From positions 6,504,001 to 6,568,000 of the forward strand of contig NC_071646.1 in assembly GCF_014839835.1 (NCBI RefSeq): DNA of 64,000 nucleotides, read 5' to 3'. This stretch comes from Dryobates pubescens (taxonomy: Eukaryota; Chordata; Aves; Piciformes; Picidae). Of this stretch, positions 12,001-23,392 are shown in pieces. The notes under the pieces were generated by a model, which made no database searches, was not told the origin of the DNA, and saw nothing but the letters and a program-made list of their open reading frames with translations. The translations under genes were made by a program, and so were the position numbers. Position 1 is the first letter of the stretch. Each line of letters begins with the position of its first letter.

Positions 12001-15000
12001 GCTGCTGGCCCAGCTGCTGGCCTTGCTCCTGGCCCAGCTGCTGGCCCTGCTCCTGGCCCAGCTGCTGGCCTTGCTCCTGGCCCAGCTGCTGGCCGTGCTC
12101 CTGGCCCAGCTGCTGGCCGTGCTCCTGGCCCAGCTGCTGGCCTTGCTCCTGGCCCAGCTGCTGGCCCAGCTGCTGGCCTTGCTCCTGGCCCAGCTGCTGG
12201 CCTTGCTCCTGGCCCAGCTGCTGGCCTTGCTGCTGGCCCAGCTGCTGGCCTTGCTGCTGGCCCAGCTGCTGGCCTTGCTCCTGGCCCAGCTGCTGGCCTT
12301 GCTCCTGGCCCAGCTCCTGGCCTTGCTCCTGGCCCAGCTCCTGGCCTTGCTCCTGGCCCAGCTGCTGGCCCAGCTGCTGGCCCAGCTGCTGGCCCAGCTG
12401 CTGGCCCAGCTGCTGGCCCTGCTCCTGGCCCTGCTCCTGGCCCAGCTCCTGGCCTTGCTCCTGGCCCAGCTGCTGGCCTTGCTCCTGGCCCTGCTCCTGG
12501 CCCTGCTGCTGGCCCTGCTCCTGGCCCAGCTGCTGGCCCAGCTGCTGGCCCTGCTCCTGGCCCAGCTGCTGGCCCTGCTCCTGGCCCAGCTGCTGGCCCT
12601 GCTCCTGGCCCAGCTGCTGGCCCTGCTCCTGGCCCAGCTGCTGGCCCAGCTGCTGGCCCTGCTCCTGGCCCAGCTGCTGGCCCTGCTCCTGGCCCAGCTG
12701 CTGGCCCAGCTCCTGGCCTTGCTCCTGGCCCAGCTCCTGGCCTTGCTCCTGGCCCAGCTGCTGGCCTTGCTCCTCATGCTGGCTTTGGCTGCTGTGGCCT
12801 TGCTTTGGGGGTGCCTTTCCCTCTCAGTGCAGGAGGGGTGCAGCTGCCTGAGGTTCCCAAGCTGGGACTGAGTCCTCTCTGCTTCTCTTTGCAGCCCCTG
12901 GAGGATAGTGGATGACTGTGGAGGTGCTTTCACCATGGGAGCCATAGGAGGTGGCATCTTCCAAGCCATCAAGGGCTTCAGGAACTCCCCAGTGGTGAGT
13001 AGGGCCTCTGAGGGCTTGCTCAGAGCACTCTGCTCCTCTGCCCCCCCAGCAGCTGAGGGAGCAGGAATCCCTGAGCCAGGGAAGGCCTCCATGGCATCAG
13101 CCCAGCCTCTGGTGAAGCCCTTGGGGTCCTTCCAGCACCTTGGCCTTCAGTCCTGCTGCTGGTGGCGGCAGGGGGGGCCCTGGCAGCTGCCTGCCCTCCC
13201 CTGGGCTGGGGAGGTGGAGGGAGCAGCAGGATGTGGCCCTGCTGGCTGGCCTGCTGCTGCTGGTTCCATCTGCCAGGAGAGAGCTGAGGCCTGGGCTGGG
13301 CTTCCTCCTCTGGCCTGGCCCTGGCCATTGCTCCTGAGAAGTGGAAGGACCCAGGAAGCATCTCCTGCAGATTTGTGCTGGGGACTCTGTTCTTCCTCCC
13401 TTGCTTCACCTCTGATCTGTCTCTGGGCAGTCTGTGTGGCCTGGATGTGAGGCAGTTTGAGCCTCCAGGACTCCTGCTCTAAAACCTGGGCTCTCAGCCC
13501 CATCCTAGGGACAGCTGCTGCCATGAGAGCCAATTCCCCTCACTGAGGGGTTCCAAACCACCTCTCTGGCCTGGCCCTGGCCATTGCTCCTGAGAAGTGG
13601 AAGGACCCAGGAAGCATCTCCTGCAGATTTGTCCTGGGGACTCTCTGTTCTTCCTCCCTTGCTTCACCTCTGATCTAACTGTGGGCAGTCTGTGGCCTGG
13701 GTTGGTCTGGGCTGATGGGAGGCAGGTTGGGGCTCTCAGCTGCTGCCATGAGAGCCAATTCCCCTCACTGAGGGGTTCCAAACCACCTCCCTGCCAGGGA
13801 AGGGCTTCTGCTGGGAGTGGGTTTGGTGGCACACCCCCAGGGTGGCAGTGAAGAGCTGGTTCCAAGCAGACCCTGGAGCAGGCTCAGGGCATTCTTGCTG
13901 CTGGTTGAGGCTCCCTGAGCAAACCTCTCCACACTCCTCAGTGCTTGGCAGGGCTCAGGGCTGGGCTGGCCACAGGGGCCAGAGGCTCTCTGGGAGGGGA
14001 TGGAAGGGACCCCTGGGGACCACCCAGGCCACCCCCTGCCAGGGCAGGGGCAGCCAGGGCAGGGCAAAGACACAGCCAGGGGGGGTTGGAAGCTCTCCAG
14101 GGGTGGAGGCTCCACAGCCTGCTCCAGGGCTCCCTCACCCTCACATCACAGAAGCTCCTCCTCATGCTCAGAGGAACTTCTGATGTTCCATCTGTGCCCT
14201 CTGGGCCTGGGCCTGGGCACCACTGACCCAAGCCTGGGCCCATCCTCCTGACCCCCCCTTGGAGTATTGATCAGCATCGATCAGATTCCCCTCTGGGGCT
14301 GCTCTGCTGCAGGCTCTCAGCCCCAGGGCTCAGCCTTTGCTCCTCCCAGAGCTGCTCCAGGCCCCTCAGCAGCTCTGCAGCCCTCTGCTGTGTCCCCTGC
14401 AGCACTTCCCTGTCCTTGCTGAGCTGGGAGCCCAGAGCAGCTCCAGGCCCCTCAGCAGCTCTGCAGCCCTTTGCTGTGTCCCCTGCAGCACTTCCCTGTC
14501 CTTGCTGAGCTGGGAGCCCAGAGCTGGCCCCAGGCCCCTCAGCAGCTCTGCAGCCCTCTGCTGTGTCCCCTGCAGCACTTCCCTGTCCTTGCTGAGCTGG
14601 GAGCCCAGAGCTGGCCCCAGGCCCCTCAGCAGCTCTGCAGCCCTTTGCTGTGCCCTCTGCAGCACTTCCCTGCCCTTGCTGAGCTGGGAGCCCAGGCCTG
14701 GCCCAGGCCTCCAGCTGGGTGGCCTCTGGCTGGGGCTCACTGCTGGGCTCCCCAGCTGCCTTCCCAAGGGGTGCTGAGCACCAGGGGCTGGCTGCAGGCA
14801 GGTGCTGAGGGCTGCTGGCCACAGCCCCTGGGGCCTGAGGGGCCTGGGGGGGCTGGATGGGGCAGCCAGTGCCATGGTTAGCTGGGGCTGGGTTGGACTC
14901 CAAGGTCTTTTCCCAGCCTGGCTGATTCTGTGCAGCCTGCTGGGGCTGGGGGGCTGCTGGGGGGCTGCAGGGGACCTCTGGAGATCATCCAGCCCAAGCC

Positions 15001-18000
15001 CCCTGCCAGGGCAGGGGCAGCCAGGGCAGGGCACTCAGAGCACATCCAGGAGGGGGTTGGAAGCTCTCCACCCCAGGAGGCTCCAGAAGCTCCCTGGGCA
15101 GCCTGCTGCAGGCTCCCCCCAGGGAAGTTTCTCCTCCTGCTGGGGTGGAGAACTCTGTGCCCCCTGCTCCTTGTTGGGGCCCTGCTGCTTGCCCCCCAGC
15201 CCTCAGCTGCCTGGGAGCAGCAGGATGCCTCTCAGCCCCGGGTGGGGCCTGCAGGGGAGGAGGCTGCAGCAGCTTCTGACTCTCCTTTGCCTCCCCCCAG
15301 GGTGTGAGCCATCGGCTGAGGGGCAGCCTGACAGCCATCAAGACAAGAGCTCCACAGCTGGGAGGTGACCTCTGCTTGGCCCCCGGGGGGGCACAGGGGG
15401 CTGGCCCCTGGGGCAGGGCTTCAGGGGGGGTGGTCAGGCTGAGCAGGGAGGGGAGGTGGCCCTGGTGCCCCCAGCAGTGCTTCAGCTGGGGAGGAGAGGT
15501 GCTGGGGGGGCACGGGGGGGGGGGCATGATCCAGGGCTGCTCACTCAGTCCCAGGGGCACAGAGTTGGCTTTCAGCTCCTCCAGGTCCAAGCACTCTGTG
15601 CCCTGGCCCTCAGCACTGCATCTCTGTGTCTCCTGAAGCCCTCCATGCATTCCACCACCTCCCTGGGGAGCTGCTCCAGGCTGTGAGAGCCCTTCCAGTC
15701 AAGAGGTCTCTTCTGATGGCCAAAGCAAACCTCCCCTGCTGCAGCCTGAGGCCATTTCCCCTGCTCCCCTCTCTGTGCCCTGGGAGGAGAGGCTGAGTGT
15801 GGTCAGAGAAGGGCAATGGAGCTCAGGCACAGGGCTGGGGAGGGGCAGCTGAGGGAGCTGGGGGGGTTGAGCCTGGAGCAGAGGAGGCTGAGGGAGACCT
15901 CATTGCTCTCTGCAGCTCCCTGAGAGGAGGCTGCAGCCAGGGGGGGGTTGGGCTCTGCTCCCCAGGAACAAATGACAGGATGAGAGGAAACAGCCTCAGG
16001 CTGCCCCAGGGGAGGCTCAGCTTGGCCAGGAGGAACAATTTCTGCCCCTTGAGGCTTGCCCAGGCCTGGCCCAGGCTGCCCAGGGCAGTGGTGGAGTCCC
16101 CTGGAGGGGGTTCAGAGCCCTGGAGCTGAGGGCCCTGGCGGGGGGTGGTGCCCCTGGGGCAGGGCTGTGGTGCTGAGGGCCCTGGGGGGTGGTGGTGGTG
16201 CCCTGGGCCAGGGCTGTGGTGCTGAGGGCCCTGGGGTGGTGGAGGTGCCCTGGGGCAGGGCTGTGGTGCTGAGGGCCCTGGGGTGGTGCTGAGGGCCCTG
16301 GGGTGGTGCTGAGGGCCCTGGGGTGGTGCTGAGGGCCCTGGGGTGGTGGTGCCCTGGGGCAGGGCTGTGGTGCTGAGGGCCCTGGGGTGGTGGTGCCCTG
16401 GGGCAGGGCTGTGGTGCTGAGGGCCAGGGGGTGGTGCTGAGGGCCCTGGGGGGTGGTGCTGAGGGCCCTGGGGGGTGGTGGTGGTGCCCTGGGGCAGGGC
16501 TGTGGTGCTGAGGGCCCTGGGGTGGTGCTGAGGGCCCTGGGGGGTGGTGGTGCCCTGGGGCAGGGCTGTGGTGCTGAGGGCCCTGGGGTGGTGGTGCTGA
16601 GGGCCCTGGGGGGTGGTGGTGCCCTGGGGCAGGGCTGTGGTGCTGAGGGCCAGGGGGTGGTGCTGAGGGCCAGGGGGTGGTGGAGGTGCCCTGGGGCAGG
16701 GCTGTGGTGCTGAGGGCCCTGGGGTGGTGCTGAGGGCCCTGGGGGGGTGGAGGTGCCCTGGGGCAGGGCTGGGCCTGGGGGATCTCAAGTCTGTGTCTCC
16801 AGCAGGGTGGTGCTGAGGGGAGCCTGGAGCTGCTGCCTGGCTGGGAGGCAGCCCAGGGCCTCAGCTGCCTTCCCTGAGCTGGCCTCTGCTGTGCTCACAG
16901 GGAGCTTTGCTGTCTGGGGAGGACTCTTCTCCATGATTGACTGCAGCATGGTCAGGATGAGAGGGAAGGAAGATCCCTGGAACTCCATCACCAGTGGGGC
17001 TCTGACTGGAGCCATTTTAGCTGCAAGAAGTAAGCAGCTGAGGAGGACACTGGCTGAGAACCTTCTGTGCTGTGACCTCCCACTCCCACCAGCCTGGGGA
17101 GGCAGACAGCCCAAGCTGGGAGCTGTGCTTGGTGTCACAGCCTGCCTGGAGGCCTCTGGCTAGTGGTGCCCCCAGGGCTTGGTGCTGGGTCCAGCCCTAT
17201 CCTGGAGGAAGGCAGAGTGGAGCCTGAGGCACTGGGAGCTGTGGCTGACCCCCCCCAGGCTGTGCTGCCAGCCAGGGAGAGCTGAAGAGGCTGAGAGCTG
17301 GGAGAGGAAGCTCAGGAAGCTGAGCCAGGGCAAGGGCAGGGAACTGCCCCTGGGCAGCAACAACCTCCTGCAGCAGCACAGCTGAGGGGGGAGCTGCTGG
17401 AGAGCAGCTCCAAGGAGCAGCAGCTGGGAGTGCTGGGGGCCAGCAAGGTCCCCAGGAGCCAGCAAGGAGCCCTCATGGCCAAGGAGCTGCAGGGGGTCCT
17501 GGGGGGCATGGAGAAGAGTGTGGCCAGCAGGGCAGGGGAGGCTCTGCTGCCCCTCTGCTCTGCCCCAGCCAGGCCACAGCTGCAGCCCTGGGGCCAGCTC
17601 TGGGCTCCCCAGCTCAGGAGGGACAGAGAAGTGCTGCAGAGAGCCCAGGGGAGGCTGGGAAGCTGCTGAGGGGCCTGGAGCAGCTCTGGCAGGAGCTGAG
17701 AGCCCTGGGGCTGAGAGCCTGCAGCAGAGCAGCCCCAGAGGGCAGCTGAGCAATGCTCAGCAAGAGCTAAAGGAGCTGTGGGGGGCAAGAGGCTGGGGCC
17801 AGGCTCTGCTGAGTGCTGCCCAGGGGCAAGGGGCACAGAGTGGCAGGCAGGAGGTTGGAGCTGAGCAGGAGGAGAAAGTTGTTTGGGGTGAGGCTGCTGG
17901 AGCCTGGAGCAGGCTGCCCAGAGAGGTTGTGGAGCCTCCATCCCTGAACATCCTCCTGGCTGTGCTCTGTGTGACCTGAGCTGACCCTGCCTGGGCTGGG

Positions 18001-19292
18001 CCCTTGGCCTGGCTGAGCTCCGGAGGGCCCTCCCCAGCCCCTCCCCAGCCCGGGAAGCTTTTGCCCTCTGCTTGTGGAAGCTCCGAGGGAGCTCTCAGGG
18101 TCCCTCTGTTCCCTGCTGGGGGAAGGGAAGGGGGTGAGGAAGGGGGGCGGGGGGTGGAATTGCTCACCAATTACAGCTGCTTGGTGATGCTAATGAGGCT
18201 CCGTGGCTGCGGGAGGCTGCCCCCGAGCCTGCTGCTGGGAGGCAGGGGGGCAGTGCCGAGGGGAGCAGCAGGCAGCCTCTGCCTTTGCCTTGCAGATGGG
18301 CCTGTGGCCATGGTGGGCTCTGCGGCCATGGGGGGCATCCTGCTGGCACTCATCGAGGGAGCTGGCATCCTGCTGACCAGGTTTGCCTCTGCACAGTTCC
18401 CCAACGGTAAGAGACTGCAGGGAGCTGCCCCCAGGCTGCTGCAGGGAGGCTGTGCCTGCAGGGAGGCTGCCCCCAGGCTGTGCCTGCAGGGAGGCTGTGC
18501 CTGCAGGGAGGCTGCCCCCAGGCTGTGCCTGCAGGGAGGCTGTGCCTGCAGGGAGGCTGCCCCCAGGCTGCTGCAGGCTGCCTGTGCCTGCTGGGCCCCC
18601 ATTGCAGGGGGACACTGAGACACCTGAACGTGTCCAGGGGAGGGCAATGGGGCTGGGGAAGGGGCTGGGGCACAGGGTTGAGGAGGGGGCTGGGGAAGGG
18701 GCTGGGGCACAGGGCTGGGGGAGGGGTCTGGAGCACAGCCCTGGGAGGAGAGGCTGAGGGAGCTGGGGTTGCTTAGCCTGCAGGAGAGGAGGCTCAGGGG
18801 AGAGCTTCTTGCTCTCTGCAACTCCCTGCAGGGAGGTTGGAGCCAGGTGGGGGTTGGGCTCTGCTCCCAGGCACCCAGCAGCAGAACAAGAGGACACAGT
18901 CTCAAGCTGTGCCAGGGGAGGGTTGGGCTGGAGGGGAGGCAGTGAGATTGGCCCTGGGGCTGTGCTGCCCAGGGAGGTGGTGGAGTCCCCACCCCTGGGG
19001 GTGCTCGGGAGGGGCCTGGCTGAGGCCTTGGAGCCCTGGGTGGGTTGGGCAGGAGGGGCTGGGGGCTGGCTTGGCCTCCTGCTGCTCTCTGAGCTCTTTG
19101 CCTCCCTGCTGAGCTCTGCCCTCTGGGGGCAGGCTGCCCAGGGCCCCCTCAGCTCCTGCTGCAGTCTCTGACCCGAAGCCTTCTGCTGTGTCTCTCCCCC
19201 TCCCCCCTGCCCTGCCTGCAGGCCCCCAGCTGTCCGAGGACCCTTCCCAGCTGCAGCCTGCTCCCTTCAGCGAGTACCGGCAGTACCAGTGA
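8696..19292 (+). CDS. TIMM17A: TIMM17A, mitochondrial import inner membrane translocase subunit Tim17-A, six coding exons
   Basis: Coding exons 8696-8721, 12895-12994, 15301-15364, 16901-17029, 18296-18406 and 19222-19292 join to 501 nt (166 residues; human TIMM17A is about 171), all with GT/AG introns and preserved phase. The protein starts [19 protein letters not shown] and carries the Tim17/22/23 fold. Hydrophobic segments lie near residues 17-37, 62-80, 91-106 and 110-134, with glycine-rich GxxxG-like packing. Cys9 and Cys78 match the pair known to form a disulfide in Tim17. Residues such as [14 protein letters not shown] and the tail SEYRQYQ fit paralogue A rather than B. Known role: a core subunit of the TIM23 complex that passes presequence proteins across or into the inner membrane. 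The start lies in a CpG island and no other ATG competes. Introns are loaded with CR1 and minisatellites, the largest being a 1 kb array in intron 1. The gene is tail-to-tail with ADIPOR1. Confidence 0.97.
9061..9779. other. TIMM17A intron 1, proximal part
   Basis: CpG-island shoulder, a short antisense CR1 tail at about 9296-9480, then unique intronic sequence. Confidence 0.5.
9780..10630 (+). mobile_element. CR1 fragment, young subfamily B
   Basis: Sense, from RT C-terminal coding through the 3' tail. Closely matches copies at 26105, 47880, 52250 and 62460 in the other orientation. Confidence 0.88.
10735..11455 (-). mobile_element. CR1 fragment, young subfamily A
   Basis: Antisense, almost identical to 3490-4235. 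Confidence 0.88.
11470..11610 (+). mobile_element. CR1 3' fragment
   Basis: Short sense piece ending TTGGACAAGATGACCTTGGA. Confidence 0.6.
11757..12775. repeat. 12-bp minisatellite in TIMM17A intron 1
   Basis: About 85 units, mainly CTGCTGGCCCAG, CTCCTGGCCTTG and CTCCTGGCCCTG. Because the period is a multiple of three, all plus frames stay open (Leu/Ala-rich, Pro/Ala/Gly-rich and Trp/Cys/Pro/Ser-rich). None is a gene. Confidence 0.95.
13300..13800. repeat. two-copy direct duplication of about 240 bp in TIMM17A intron 2
   Basis: GGCCATTGCTCCTGAGAAG occurs near 13323 and 13579, and GCTGCTGCCATGAGAGCC near 13514 and 13739. The two units are highly similar with a small indel. Confidence 0.85.
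13990..14770 (-). mobile_element. CR1 fragment with internal expansion
   Basis: Antisense CR1 whose region 14345-14700 is tandemly repeated. Confidence 0.75.
14345..14700. repeat. 87-bp tandem repeat of CR1 origin
   Basis: Four copies containing GCCCCTCAGCAGCTCTGCAG, starting near 14361, 14447, 14534 and 14621. Confidence 0.9.
14870..15240. mobile_element. CR1 pieces in opposite orientations
   Basis: A sense tail at about 14870-14935 followed by an antisense 3' end at 14955-15240, stopping about 60 bp before TIMM17A exon 3. Confidence 0.65.
15590..15790 (-). mobile_element. CR1 fragment
   Basis: Antisense, degraded (CCACCTCCCTGGGGAGCTGC). Confidence 0.6.
15791..16130 (+). mobile_element. 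CR1 fragment
   Basis: Sense RT C-terminal and 3' region; its end passes directly into the following array. Confidence 0.75.
16125..16770. repeat. G-rich minisatellite in TIMM17A intron 3
   Basis: Irregular units of GGTGCTGAGGGCCCTGGGG joined by GTGCCCTGGGGCAGGGCTGT. Strong G bias on the plus strand. Confidence 0.9.
17170..17960 (+). mobile_element. CR1 fragment, TIMM17A intron 4
   Basis: Sense, about 0.8 kb. A close relative in opposite orientation lies at 36715-37440. Confidence 0.8.
18415..18585. repeat. short tandem repeat just after TIMM17A exon 5
   Basis: Units of GGCTGTGCCTGCAGGGA and GGCTGCCCCCA in a nested order, beginning within 15 bp of the exon-5 donor. Confidence 0.8.
18600..19110 (+). 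mobile_element. CR1 fragment, TIMM17A intron 5
   Basis: Sense, subfamily-B-like, slightly truncated in the middle. Confidence 0.8.
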
Positions 19293-19475
19293 CCCTGCCC
19301 CCTGCTGCCCTGCGCTGCATCCAGCTGCTGCAGCCCACAGCTGCCCCTCTGCCTGCAGCCCCAGCCAGGCCCTGCAGGAGGACTTGGAGCAGCTGAGCAA
19401 GCTATTTATTCCCCCTGCCTCCCAGTGCTGTTCCCTTCCCACCTGGCTGGGTGAATACAGGCAGGCTGCAGACAA
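19293..19475 (+). other. TIMM17A: probable TIMM17A 3' UTR
   Basis: Non-coding sequence after the TGA at 19290-19292. No AATAAA follows within about 1.5 kb; the only nearby candidate is the variant signal AATACA at 19454-19459, so this end is tentative and the UTR may be longer. Confidence 0.4.
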
Positions 19476-20880
19476 GGCCCCCCCTGGAGTCTCTCTCCTC
19501 CTTGGGACGTGGACTGCAAGGCTCTGGAGGCTGCTCTGGGCTGTGGCCCTCAGCAGCCACCCTGAACTCAGCTGGAACTGAGCCCTCTGCCCTGCTGCTG
19601 CCCAGGCTCCAGTGCCAGGCCTGGAGCAGCTCCACTGCTGGAGGGAATGGGGTGAGGAGGAGGTGCCAGCCCTGCCAGGCTCGCTGCCCCTGGGCTTTCT
19701 GCTGCCCTGAGTGCTGCAGTTGAAGCAGAACCTGCCCTGCATGCAGCTGTGGGCTGCAGGCTGCCTCTGCCCTCCCCAGCCCCACAGCCTGGGAGAGGCT
19801 TCCTCCTCCTCCTCCTCCTCTGCTGCTGCAGCTTGGGCAGCACAGAAGCCCCCAGGCAGCCTCTCCTCCTGGAGCTGCAGGAGGGGCTGGGGAGCTCCAG
19901 GCAGGGCCCAGGAGAGGCTGGGGGGTGAAGGGTTGCACCTCCTGCCTCCCCCCTGGGCTCCAGGCCTGAGCACAGCAGGAGCTGCTCCTGGGCTGCCTCT
20001 GCAGCTCTGCTGGGGGAAGCTCCTGGCCCCCTGCCTGCTGCCCCAGGCAGAGCCAGGGAGGTGTGCTGGGGGCAGTGCTCCTGGCAGCAGCTCCACACTC
20101 AGGCTGAGCTGCTTCCTGCCTCCTCCTCTGCCTGGGGGGAGCTTGGCCTCTGTGCTCTGGCAGGAGCCTGAGGCAGAGCTGTGGAGGAAGAGGATGGGGA
20201 CCAGGCAGGAGGGGTGGCAGGCAGGGGCTGCAGGAGGGCTGCACCAAGTCCCTTTGCTCCCTGCCCTGGCTCCTCTCACCCTCTGAGAGGGACATTTGCC
20301 TGTCCCCACCCCTGGCCTGGCCCAGCACAGCCCCAGGGCTTCCTGCTTGCTGGAGCTGCTGCCAGGGGGGCACTGCCAGAGCCCAAAGCCCTGGGTGTGG
20401 GGAGGGCTGGGAGCCTCCTCTTGGCCTTTCCCCTTCCCTGCTTCCTCAGGAAACTTTCCAAGAGCATTTCCTGGCTTTTGTGTCACTGGCTGCTCTCTGC
20501 TGCTCTCAGCTGAGGCCCTGCCTGGCCCTGGCCTTTGTGCATCCAGCTGTGCTCAGCCCCAGCTGTGCTGCCCCAGCAGCTGGGCTGCTGTGCAGCTCCC
20601 TGTGCAGCCCCAGGGCCCTGCTGGGCAGGGAAGTCTCCTGGCCCCTGCCTGGAGCTCTGGGTGGCTGCCCTAGGGCTAGGAGCAGGCTGCCTGGGGTGGG
20701 CCACAGGGGGGTGTAGGAGCTGGGGAGGGTTGGGCTGCAGCCAGGGGCCCCTGCTGCTCCCCTCCAAGCTGGGCCCCAGCCAGGCAGCTTGAGAAGGGAC
20801 CAGCCCCAGCCCTGCTTCCCCACAGCAGCAGGGACAGGGTGAGGCCACACTGCAGTCCTGAGGTCACTTTGGGGCCTCTG
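19476..20880. other. spacer downstream of TIMM17A
   Basis: GC-rich sequence, mostly unique, with a (TCC)n run at about 19800-19822. It could be an extended TIMM17A 3' UTR. No exon is supported. Confidence 0.45.
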
Positions 20881-20884
20881 ACTC

Positions 20885-21320
20885 CACGAAGGACATTGAG
20901 AGGTTGGAGCAGGGCCAGGGAAGGGCAACAGAGCTGGGGAAGGGGCTGGGGAAGAGGGCTGGGGAGCAGCAGCTGAGGGAGCTGGGGGGGTTGAGGCTGG
21001 AGCAGAGGAGGCTGAGGGAGACCTCATTGCTCTCTGCAGCTCCCTGAGAGGAGGCTGCAGCCAGGGGGGGTTGGGCTCTGCTCCCCAGGCTCAGGGCACA
21101 GAAGGAGAGGAACTGGCCTGGGATTGTGCCAGGGGAGGCTGAGGTTGGAGAGGAGGCAAAATGTCTTTGCTGGAGGAGTGCTCAGGGCCTGGCAGAGGCT
21201 GCCCAGGGAGGTGGTGCTGAGGGCTGTGGGTCAGTGGCAGAGGCTCAGCAGCAGGCCTGAGGTGCTGAGCTGCAGGGCAGCAGTTGGCCTTGCTGAGCTC
21301 CTTGCTGAGTTGTGTGCCTG
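20885..21320 (+). mobile_element. CR1 fragment
   Basis: Sense copy closely related to 61290-61720. Confidence 0.8.
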
Positions 21321-21589
21321 GGAGGCTCTGTGCCCTGAGGCCACCAGCAGCCAGCTCAGGCTGCAGTGGGGCTTCAGCTGCCTGGGCTGGGCTCTGCTGG
21401 GCTCAGCTCTAACCCTCTGCTCCCTGCTGCCCCCCAGCACTGGCTGCTCCCTGCCACACCTTGGGAGCCTCCTTTGGCTGTGGCTCTTCACTGCCTCAGC
21501 CTCTTCCCCAGCCCTCTGGGAGCCTTTGCCACGCAGGGAGAGCTCTCAGCACTGCTCCTCTCCCTCCCAGCAGGGAAGGGCTTCCTGCC

Positions 21590-23315
21590 CTGCTCAGCAC
21601 CCAGCAGCTGCCTGCCCTGCTCAGCACCCAGCAGCTCCCTGCCCTGTGCTCAGCACCCAGCAGCTCCCTGCCCTGTGCTCAGCACCCAGCAGCTCCCTGC
21701 CCTGCGCTGCTCTCAGCACCCAGCAGCTGCCTGCCCTGTGCTCAGCACCCAGCAGCTGCCTGCCCTGCGCTCAGCACCCAGCAGCTGCCTGCCCTGCTCA
21801 GCACCCAGCAGCTGCCTGCCCTGTGCTCAGCACCCAGCAGCTCCCTGCCCTGCCCTGCTCAGCACCCAGCAGCTGCCTGCCCTGTGCTGCTCTCAGCACC
21901 CAGCAGCTGCCTGCCCTGTGCTGCTCTCAGCACCCAGCAGCTGCCTGCCCTGTGCTCAGCACCCAGCAGCTGCCTGCCCTGTGCTCAGCACCCAGCAGCT
22001 GCCTGCCCTGCGCTCAGCACCCAGCAGCTCCCTGCCCTGCGCTCAGCACCCAGCAGCTGCCTGCCCTGTGCTCAGCACCCAGCAGCTCCCTGCCCTGTGC
22101 TCAGCACCCAGCAGCTCCCTGCCCTGCGCTCAGCACCCAGCAGCTGCCTGCCCTGCGCTCAGCACCCAGCAGCTGCCTGCCCTGTGCTGCTCTCAGCACC
22201 CAGCAGCTGCCTGCCCTGTGCTCAGCACCCCGCAGCTGCCTGCCCTGTGCTCAGCACCCAGCAGCTGCCTGCCCTGTGCTCAGCACCCAGCAGCTGCCTG
22301 CCCTGCGCTCAGCACCCAGCAGCTGCCTGCCCTGCGCTCAGCACCCAGCAGCTGCCTGCCCTGTGCTCAGCACCCCGCAGCTGCCTGCCCTGTGCTCAGC
22401 ACCCAGCAGCTGCCTGCCCTGTGCTCAGCACCCAGCAGCTGCCTGCCCTGTGCTCAGCACCCAGCAGCTGCCTGCCCTGTGCTCAGCACCCCGCAGCTGC
22501 CTGCCCTGTGCTCAGCACCCAGCAGCTCCCTGCCCTGCCCTGCTCAGCACCCAGCAGCTGCCTGCCCTGTGCTGCTCTCAGCACCCAGCAGCTGCCTGCC
22601 CTGTGCTGCTCTCAGCACCCAGCAGCTGCCTGCCCTGTGCTCAGCACCCAGCAGCTCCCTGCCCTGTGCTCAGCACCCAGCAGCTGCCTGCCCTGCGCTC
22701 AGCACCCAGCAGCTCCCTGCCCTGCGCTCAGCACCCCGCAGCTGCCTGCCCTGCGCTCAGCACCCAGCAGCTGCCTGCCCTGTGCTCAGCACCCAGCAGC
22801 TCCCTGCCCTGCGCTCAGCACCCAGCAGCTGCCTGCCCTGCGCTCAGCACCCAGCAGCTGCCTGCCCTGTGCTGCTCTCAGCACCCAGCAGCTGCCTGCC
22901 CTGTGCTCAGCACCCCGCAGCTGCCTGCCCTGTGCTCAGCACCCAGCAGCTGCCTGCCCTGCGCTCAGCACCCAGCAGCTGCCTGCCCTGCGCTCAGCAC
23001 CCAGCAGCTGCCTGCCCTGTGCTCAGCACCCCGCAGCTGCCTGCCCTGTGCTCAGCACCCAGCAGCTGCCTGCCCTGTGCTCAGCACCCAGCAGCTGCCT
23101 GCCCTGTGCTCAGCACCCAGCAGCTGCCTGCCCTGTGCTCAGCACCCCGCAGCTGCCTGCCCTGTGCTCAGCACCCAGCAGCTGCCTGCCCTGTGCTCAG
23201 CACCCAGCAGCTGCCTGCCCTGTGCTGCTCTCAGCACCCAGCAGCTGCCTGCCCTGTGCTCAGCACCCAGCAGCTGCCTGCCCTGTGCTCAGCACCCAGC
23301 AGCTCCCTGCCCTTT
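21590..23315. repeat. 29-bp minisatellite, 1.7 kb
   Basis: Roughly 58 copies of a unit with CTCAGCACCCAGCAGCTGCC. Variants differ at a few positions (TGTGCT/TGCGCT, CCCAGC/CCCCGC, CTGCC/CTCCC) and some units carry an extra CTGCT. Plus-strand frames stay open for hundreds of codons but are low-complexity. Confidence 0.95.
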
Positions 23316-23392
23316 GGGGCTGCCCCAGAGCTCTGGGGCTGCTGCTCAGCCCTTTGTGGGGGCAGGGGGAGCACATTCCTGGGGTGCTCCCA

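Noticed and set aside
11476-12915. Long open frames through the 12-bp array (up to 479 codons)
   Set aside because: Open only because the period is a multiple of three; all frames are low-complexity, and the array is an intron of TIMM17A.
8696-19292. TIMM17B instead of TIMM17A
   Set aside because: Diagnostic residues ([33 protein letters not shown] end) agree with A, not B.
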